Below the pieces are notes generated by a model. It did not search any database and had not been told where the DNA came from. It saw nothing but the letters and a program-made list of their open reading frames with translations. A stretch of 64,000 nt of DNA from Flaccisagitta enflata (taxonomy: Eukaryota > Chaetognatha > Sagittoidea > Aphragmophora). The position numbers and the translations under genes were made by a program. Within the stretch, counting starts at the first letter, position 1, and each line of letters begins with the position of its first letter. Shown here piece by piece: positions 56,344-64,000 of the stretch. The DNA is taken from assembly GCA_965153355.1 (NCBI GenBank), contig OZ231127.1, positions 55,862,001 to 55,926,000 on the forward strand, read 5' to 3'.

Positions 56344-58200
56344 CAAGGCCGGTCGGCTGATAGATGATATGCAGCAGCAACAGCGGGAGGAGGAGCAGCG
56401 ACAGCAACAGGAGCAACAACAGCATCCGGTACAGATGCAGCAGCAACCAACAGCAGCGTCAACTCCGACCACAGGAGCAGCAGCAAGCGACGAAGCTCAG
56501 CGGCGGCGGCAAAGGCTGTTGCAGCAGCAGTTGCAGCAACTTCAACAATTTAATCAGCAAGACCAACAACAACGTCAAAACTCGCAGCCGGCGCCACAAC
56601 ATGTGACTCAACAACAGCAACAACACGAGCAGCAGCAACAGCAGCAACAACAAGGGCTGCAGCAGCATCAACCGGTAATGCAGCCGCGTGAACAACAACA
56701 ACAGCGGCAAAAATAATGCAGGGAGAACGTATGCAACAGCAACTGCAGCAGCAACAGCAATCTTCCATCGTGATCCCAGCGGTGGTAGTAGATCCTCAGC
56801 GTCAAATAACCATCTCTGTCGAAAGCATGAACGTCAGTGAAGAGAAAGAGGAAGAGAGACAGCAACGCCTTGCGGAACTACGATCTGCGCATGATGGCTG
56901 AAGGCGAAGGTGGTGGTGCAGCAACAGCTCCAAAGGCGCCGATCGCGGTGCCATTGGGATTCCAACAGCGAAGCTCATCATAAGAAGACAAAGAGTTATA
57001 CGACAGAATGTGTAACTTTCGCCAGCAGCAACAACGAGATGAAGATAGAAGAGCAGGAGTATTCAACAATGCGGCAGAAATGCAACGAAAGCACTGGAAT
57101 AGCCTGAGCGACGGCGGCATTGGTGGAGCTTTAGAGCAGCGGGATGTGAAGCTTAGACAACTGTCTGAGCTGGACAAGCAGCAGCCGCAGCATCCGCCAA
57201 AGGACCGTCGATCTATCTTCAGAATTTCAATCCGGGATTATTCAATTCGAACAAGCAACGTCATGTGCGGTCAGTGAGAAGCACGATCCGTCAAGCCCGA
57301 TGCAGCAGCAGCGGCAGTTGGGCGGCAGCGCGGCAAGGACAGCGTCAGCGTCAACTGCAGCAGCAGAATGAACAGCAACAGCATCCTGACCAGCAACAGC
57401 AGCTTCAACATCAACAGTGGCAGCAACGGCTTCAACAACAACAACAGTATCAGGATCAGCATCACCAAACCCCAGCAGCAACGATTCTCCCCACCTGGAG
57501 TGATCTTCGAGAAGCAGATTAGTTCTGCTAGAGGAACTGAAGTCTTCCCCATCAAGAGAAAAAGGTCTTCAACACAGCCGGAGACGGAGGTGATGCAAAC
57601 GGAAGCGATGCGCAGGAGGCAGAGGCAGGAGGCCGCTGACGCGAGTTAGCTGCCAACTGCAAGATAAGCAGCTGCAAGATAAAAAAGTCGCTCCCAAGAA
57701 GACAATGAGTGGATTACCTTGAAGCGCAAAAAGTAAGCGCAAGCGCCTCTAAGCAACGCCTCAGAAAGCCAGCGGAAGTCATCAGCAGTCAACGTTTGCG
57801 GCAGAGTGGATAGTTTGAAGATGCAGATTCAGCAGAGACTTTGACCTTGCCTTGGCAAGAGCAGAAGAAAAACAACGTAAAGAACAACAACAGGAAACAA
57901 TACGTCCGCCAAGATTTTGATGCTCCCCGATTCCATCAGATGATCGTCAACAACAGACCTGAATCAGCAAGAAGAAGTTGGGTGGAGTGTAAAAACCACC
58001 AAAAAGAGATCTCCGGTCAAAGTCGGGGGTCAATACGCGCTGACCCAACAACCTCCAGCGTATCATCAAGTGGGCATCATCAAGTATCCCGTCAACCGGA
58101 AGTCCACGTTCAGATGCCCAACAATCTGACTCTGGACATGTTCTTGGAAAAAATGAAGTGCAAGTCTCAGCATGCGAGCAAAATTCGGCCTCAAAGCATT
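56344..58200 (+). pseudogene. Degraded Gln-rich Gag-like region
   Basis: CAG/CAA-rich sequence encoding broken Gln-rich frames (56344-56716, 57008-57277, 57265-57522, 57841-58218), each ended by a stop or frameshift. Together with the downstream Gag zinc-knuckle region this looks like a decayed retrotransposon Gag, but the repeats prevent firm assignment. Confidence 0.5.
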
Positions 58201-60175
58201 GGAGAGAGCAAGGCCTGAGAAGCCTCTGCAGGAGCTTTCATCCACCGATTTCATGATGTGGAAGAGGAAGTTCAAAGATGCTGAAAAGCATGAAGGCTTG
58301 ACGCAGATGGACATTTTATTGGAATTGCCTAAGTGGTTTGCTGGTCCGGCAAAGTCGTGGAAACTGCGGCGATTGATGCAGCTGAAGCGACAGCAAGAGG
58401 AGAGATTCTGACATATCGAAGAAAAGATGGACGATAAATCTTCATGGCAGAAGCGCTACAGCATTGCGGCGCTGTTTAACGAAATCGTCGCGGAGGCGAA
58501 GATCCAGTCGACCGACCATGCAAGGCATTTCAATTTGTCTGCAAGGTTGCAAAAAGCAAGAAAGATTAGAGGACCTGTGGAGAGAAGTGCAACAATGCTA
58601 TCGTGACGGAGCTGCTGCAGGAGAGATCCTCAACAAGAGGGTCCCTCATCTTACAGATAAATTCTGGGAAAAGCAACATGAAGCAGCCCAAAATGGACAA
58701 TTATTTTCATTCGACAACTTAGTCAATATGATCGAGACATGGGCGGTGATTCAGCGCAACAAAGGCATAAGCTGCAAAACAGCATCAGTGGCAGCAGTCG
58801 CAACTACAGAGAAGAAGCGCCATCATCATATGAAGTCTGCTTTGACCAATGGCAAGCACAAGACGCAGTCGACGGACCGCTGCAACGTCTGCAGTGGAAT
58901 GCATCAAACAGAAGAGTGTCATCAGCTGTTAGAGTTGGAAGTGGACGCGAGAGTTCAAAAGATCATGTCTCATCGTCTTTGCTTCCACTGCCTCGCGCCA
59001 GGACACAACGCCAAAGGATGCGCGAACAGACCAACATGCCAAATCTGCAAGAAGCGGCACGCAACAATTCTCCACGGGCGCACCTACAAGAAAGAAGAAA
59101 AGGAAGAGAAGAAAGGAGAAAATAAGCAGGGAAATAAACTGCAACTGGCTCCCTTCAAAAAGTCAGAGGATGCGGCTGCAGCAGCACCAACAGCCCCATC
59201 GGCAACGAAGCAACCGATCGGAAATGTATCTCTCTAACGCCCACGCGGCATGACTGGCGGCGGCAACGCGTCAGCGGTCCGTCTTCATTCGGCAGCGTTA
59301 TCCGTCCGATCGTTCCAGTGACTATCATAAACAATTCTTCAGGTGCGCAGAGACGATATATGCCATGATCGACTCAGGCGCTGATCGCGACGTGATCAGT
59401 ACCAGTGTCATTCGCAGTCTTCTGATTCCAACAAAAACAGTGCAAATGACGGTGATTACTGTAGGAAATCGTGTTGTTGAGGATCGTTTCATCACCTCAT
59501 TCACCATGCAATCGGTCGACGAGGAATATGTCGTCGACGTCAACGACGCGTTGGTGGGTGATTTGTTAACGAGCGAACGCGACATTCCTCCTTTTCTCCG
59601 CGACCTATCTGACCAACCTCACATCAGAGACATAAAATTTCCAGAAGCTGAAGGCGGTGTGATGATGATCATCGGAGCGGCGCATGCGGATGCCGCCGTC
59701 GCTCAAGAAATCCGCCGAGGGCCTTCAGGATCTTTGACTTGCTTCAGATGTCTATTCGGTTGGACTGTATGTGGAAAAACGGGGAAGAGAGGACGAGATA
59801 TTGCATCGATCAGCGCTATCGCGACGGATGACCGCGTCCTCAACGACAACATCGATCGCATCCTCGACAATCGCGTCCTCAACAGCAACATTGACCGCAT
59901 CTTCTACCATGACTTTGCATCATCAGTCGTCTCGCAAGAGGAGATGGGTGATTCTCTTGAGAATATCAGAGCGTGCAAAATCTTAGAGGAAAAGACATAC
60001 TTTTGCCCAATTGTGAAAAAGTATTTCGCTCCCGTCACATGGAAGTTTCATCACGAAAAGATTATGGAGATTCTGAGAAGAGTGAAATCACGACCTACTG
60101 CGATGAAGCGGCACGGCAACCAACGTTTCCGCTTCAAGCGTGATCCAGCCTTCAAAGAAAGAGTCTTCCGTGAGA
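58172..60175 (+). mobile_element. BEL/Pao LTR retrotransposon fragment (Gag, protease, RT start)
   Basis: 58172-58411 has a Gag-like LPKWFAGPA segment. 58464-59237 ends in three zinc-binding motifs: CNVCSGMH, CFHCLAPGHNAKGC and CQICKKRHATILH, the order seen in BEL/Pao Gag. 59365 onward begins with the aspartic protease motif (DSGADRD) and carries the FGWTVCG motif typical of Pao elements before RT. The start of RT follows and is cut by the gap at 60176. Frames change between segments, so the copy is inactive. LTRs were not found. Confidence 0.85.
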
Positions 60176-60185
60176 NNNNNNNNNN
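60176..60185. other. Assembly gap (10 N)
   Basis: Ten Ns inside the retrotransposon RT region. The sequence beyond is pure CAT repeat, so the join may be artificial and the true gap size unknown. Confidence 0.99.
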
Positions 60186-60855
<670 letters not shown>

Positions 60856-60859
60856 AAAC

Positions 60860-61262
60860 TGGGAAGAGTGTGATTCAGTTGCGAGATGAACGCGTGCCAA
60901 TAAGACGCGCTTCAGAATCGAGAGGTGAAACTGGGTCCTCTTGCCAACCAACAAGAAAATGGAGGAAGATGGAAATGAAGAAAAATAAAGACGGGCTGAA
61001 GAAGAAGAAGAAGTAGAAGAAGAAGAAGAAGAAGAAGGAGAAGAAGAAGAAGAAGAAGAAGAAGAAGGAGAAGAAGAAGAAGAAGAAGAAGAAGAAGAAG
61101 GAGAAGTAGAAGAAGAAGAAGAAGAAGAAGAAGAAGAAGAAGAAGAAGAAGAAGAAGAAGAAGAAGAAGAAGAAGAAGAAGAAGAAGAAGAAGAAGAAGA
61201 AGAAGAAAAAGAAGAAGAAGAAGAAGAAGAAGAAGAAGAAGAAGAAGAAGAAGAAGAAGAAG

Positions 61263-61294
<32 letters not shown>

Positions 61295-61509
61295 GAAGGA
61301 GAAGAAGAAGAAGATGATGAAGTGGAAGAAGAAAAAGATGAAGATGAAGAGGAAGAAAAGGAAGAAGAAGAAACTGGGTCCTCTTGCCAACCAACAAGAA
61401 GATGAAGGAAGATGGAAATGAAGAAAAATAAAGACGGGTTAAAGAAGAAGAAGAAAAAGAAAAAGAAAAAGAAAGAGAAAAAGAAAAAGAAAAAGAAAAA
61501 GAAAAAGGA

Positions 61510-61540
<31 letters not shown>

Positions 61541-61627
61541 AAGAAGAAGAAGAAGAAGAAGAAGAAGAAGAAGAAGAAGAAGAAGAAGAAGAAGAAGAAG
61601 AAGAAGAAGAAGAAGAAGAAGAAGAAG

Positions 61628-61659
<32 letters not shown>

Positions 61660-62345
61660 GAAGAAGAAGAAGAAAAAGAAGAAGAAGGAGAAGGAGAAGA
61701 AGAAGAATAAAAAGAAGAAGAAGAAGAAGGAGAAGAAGAAGAAGATGATGAAGTGGAAAAAGAGAAAGATGAAGATGAAGAGGAAGAAAAGGAAGAAGAA
61801 GAAGAAGAAAAAGAAAAAGAAAAAGAAAAAGAAAAAGAAAAAGAAAAAGAAAAAATAAGAAATAGAAAAACTAATAGAAAAAGAAGAAGAAGAAGAAGAA
61901 GAAGAAGAAGAAGAAGAAGAAGAAGAAGAAGAAGAAGGAGAAGAAGGAGAAGAAGAAGAAAAAAGAAAAAGAAAAAAAAAAAAAACGAAGACGAAGACGA
62001 AGACGAAGACGAAGACGAAGACGAAGATGAAGACGAAGACGAAGACGAGGAAAAAGAAGAAGAAAAAGAAACAGAAACAGAAAAAGAAGAAGAACACAAA
62101 AAAGAAGAAGAAGAAGAAGAAGAAGAAGAAGAAGAAGAAGAAGAAGAAGAAGAAGAAGAAGAAGAAGAAGAAGAAGAAGAGAAGAAGACGAGGAAGAAGA
62201 AGAAGAAGAAGAAGAAGAAGAAGAAGAAGAAGAAGAAGAAGAAGAAGAAGAAGAAGAAGAAGAAGAAGAATAAGAAGAAGAAGAAGTAGAAGAGGAAGAC
62301 GAAAAAGAAGAAGATGAAGAAGAAGTAGGATAAAAGAAAAAGGAA
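60860..62345. repeat. (GAA)n microsatellite with a repeated 100-bp spacer
   Basis: About 1.4 kb of GAA and GAAAAA units. A spacer with actgggtcctcttgccaaccaacaagaa and gatggaaatgaagaaaaataaagacggg occurs at 60930-61000 and 61372-61440, so the array includes a segmental duplication. Confidence 0.96.
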
Positions 62346-62584
62346 AAAACGACGAAGAAAGAAGAGATTTTAAAAAGTGTTTCGTGGAGTGGTTTTCTTC
62401 ATGCGGAAAACTCGCATTTCACGTCCCATGTAACGCGTAACGACATGAACTAGTAAGGATGAAGCTTGGCAGAAAAACCGCATGTTGTTTGTATCAGAGG
62501 ATTTTTTTGTGCCATGCAGCATCGTTAAGTGCCAGTTAAAATAATGCATTCGTTAGGACTATGTTTGTTAAAGGTAAAAAAGAA
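62346..62584. other. Unique sequence between arrays
   Basis: Short non-repetitive stretch. No gene seen. Confidence 0.5.
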
Positions 62585-63003
<419 letters not shown>

Positions 63004-63280
63004 GTCGACGATGTCGATGTCGATATCGTGGTTGAAATAAGAGCGAATTTTGTCGGTAACTCTGTACGATAAGAAAAAAAATACGAGTATCCAATCTGCG
63101 TAGCGAGTTGCACTCAATGAGAAAAAATAGATTATTTATGACAGCCGATACAAAGTTTCATAAGCATCGTATCTATTGTCGATAGGATCTCGATCGTGCT
63201 TCGGTCTGATAGGCAGGGCAAATGGCTAGAAACTCATTTTGTCACTCTGCCTTTCCCTCCCCCCCCCCCATACACACACA
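63004..63280. other. Unique sequence, no gene
   Basis: No coding region supported. Confidence 0.5.
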
Positions 63281-63408
<128 letters not shown>

Positions 63409-63519
63409 CCCTAAAAATAGCTTCATGCTAACAAACCTATCGACAGGTTCCATTACAGAGATTCGCGTACTGGCGACTGAAATCAAGAGCCTTCCCACGC
63501 CACCTGGCTTCACTTCCTT

Positions 63520-63587
63520 TCTCTCTGTCTCTCTGTCTTTCTGTCTCTCTGTCTCTCTGTCTTTCTGTCTCTCTATCTCTCTGTATC

Positions 63588-63680
<93 letters not shown>
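63520..63680. repeat. (CTGT)n-(CT)n microsatellite
   Basis: ctctctgt units, then ctgt, then pure CT. Confidence 0.97.
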
Positions 63681-63684
<4 letters not shown>

Positions 63685-63701
63685 GACGTAAGGAGTGCAA
63701 A

Positions 63702-63842
63702 CAAGGCCGGATACACGGCCACCAGTTGCGAACGGGTGGGCTGGGGCGTTTTCCCACTTTTCAACTCGAGTGTGAGGGACGGACGGACCAACGGACCGAC
63801 GGACGGACAAAGCCTCTTATAGAGTTGCGTGTCCGCAACTAA
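63702..63842 (+). repeat. Dispersed GGAC-core element, copy 14, compact form
   Basis: About 140 bp: head acaaggccggatacacggccaccagttgcgaacgggtgggc, middle ttttcaactcgag, (GGAC)n core, tail cttatagagttgcgtgtccgcaactaaaaa. The head block agttgcg and the tail cgcaact are inverted repeats. A good reference copy for the family. Confidence 0.87.
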
Positions 63843-64000
63843 AAAAGGAAGAAGAAAAAAAGAATGGAAAGAAAACGATGATGGCCACCACCTTCGCGTT
63901 TGTTAATATGAGAGGGCGCGAGATCACGTGAGCAGACACAAATTCAAATACACAGTAAACTCACTGATGTACACGTTATTAACTTTAGGTGGTTTGAGCG

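Overview
The window looks like nuclear DNA of an invertebrate animal. Genes have many spliceosomal introns, and short tandem repeats (CT/GA, GT/CA, CAA, GAT, CAT, GAA and GGAC families) fill a very large share of the sequence. Such repeat density is known from decapod crustaceans, especially penaeid shrimp, so a shrimp-like host is my best guess (inference only). There is one assembly gap (10 N, 60176-60185).

Positions 1 to about 41.6 kb hold a large Polinton/Maverick (adintovirus-like) virus-like transposon. Three hallmark genes are recognisable: a retrovirus-type DDE integrase running off the left edge (minus strand), an A32/FtsK-like packaging ATPase (minus, 18709 to 7959), and a protein-primed family B DNA polymerase (plus, 24452 to 33041). 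Exon phases were summed by hand. Total lengths come out as whole codons for a 1015-aa capsid-like protein (3660-7935), the 666-aa ATPase, a 768-aa Q/P-rich protein (12625-18146), an 873-aa Cys/His and poly-Asp protein (20956-24242), a 373-aa eight-exon protein (33075-34901) and a 702-aa membrane glycoprotein-like protein (35358-39499). Minus-strand genes lie left and plus-strand genes right of a compact divergent promoter region near 18.7-18.8 kb. The exception is the 768-aa gene, which lies entirely inside the first intron of the ATPase gene on the opposite strand.

The right part of the element carries accessory genes: a secreted/type I membrane protein with a mucin-like stalk (candidate envelope or attachment protein), a BIR-RING inhibitor of apoptosis with an in-frame TGA, an SPRY/SOCS-box (SPSB) protein and one unknown. 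The last three are intronless, unlike the core genes. The polymerase carries two lesions: a 767-bp MITE inside a coding exon between the polymerase motifs, and a 944-bp tandem duplication of three exons whose second copy is frameshifted. So this copy is probably not autonomous, although most other frames are open.

From 41.6 to 54.8 kb I see no convincing gene: it holds microsatellites, a 130/65-bp minisatellite, a foldback element and copies of a dispersed short element with a GGAC/CCGA core. A small spliced gene fragment and a 294-aa ORF lie at 54.8-56.3 kb. They are followed by a degraded BEL/Pao retrotransposon (Gag zinc knuckles, protease, start of RT) that stops at the gap. The rest is CAT, GAA, CAA and CA/CT repeat DNA, ending with another dispersed element copy at 63.7 kb.
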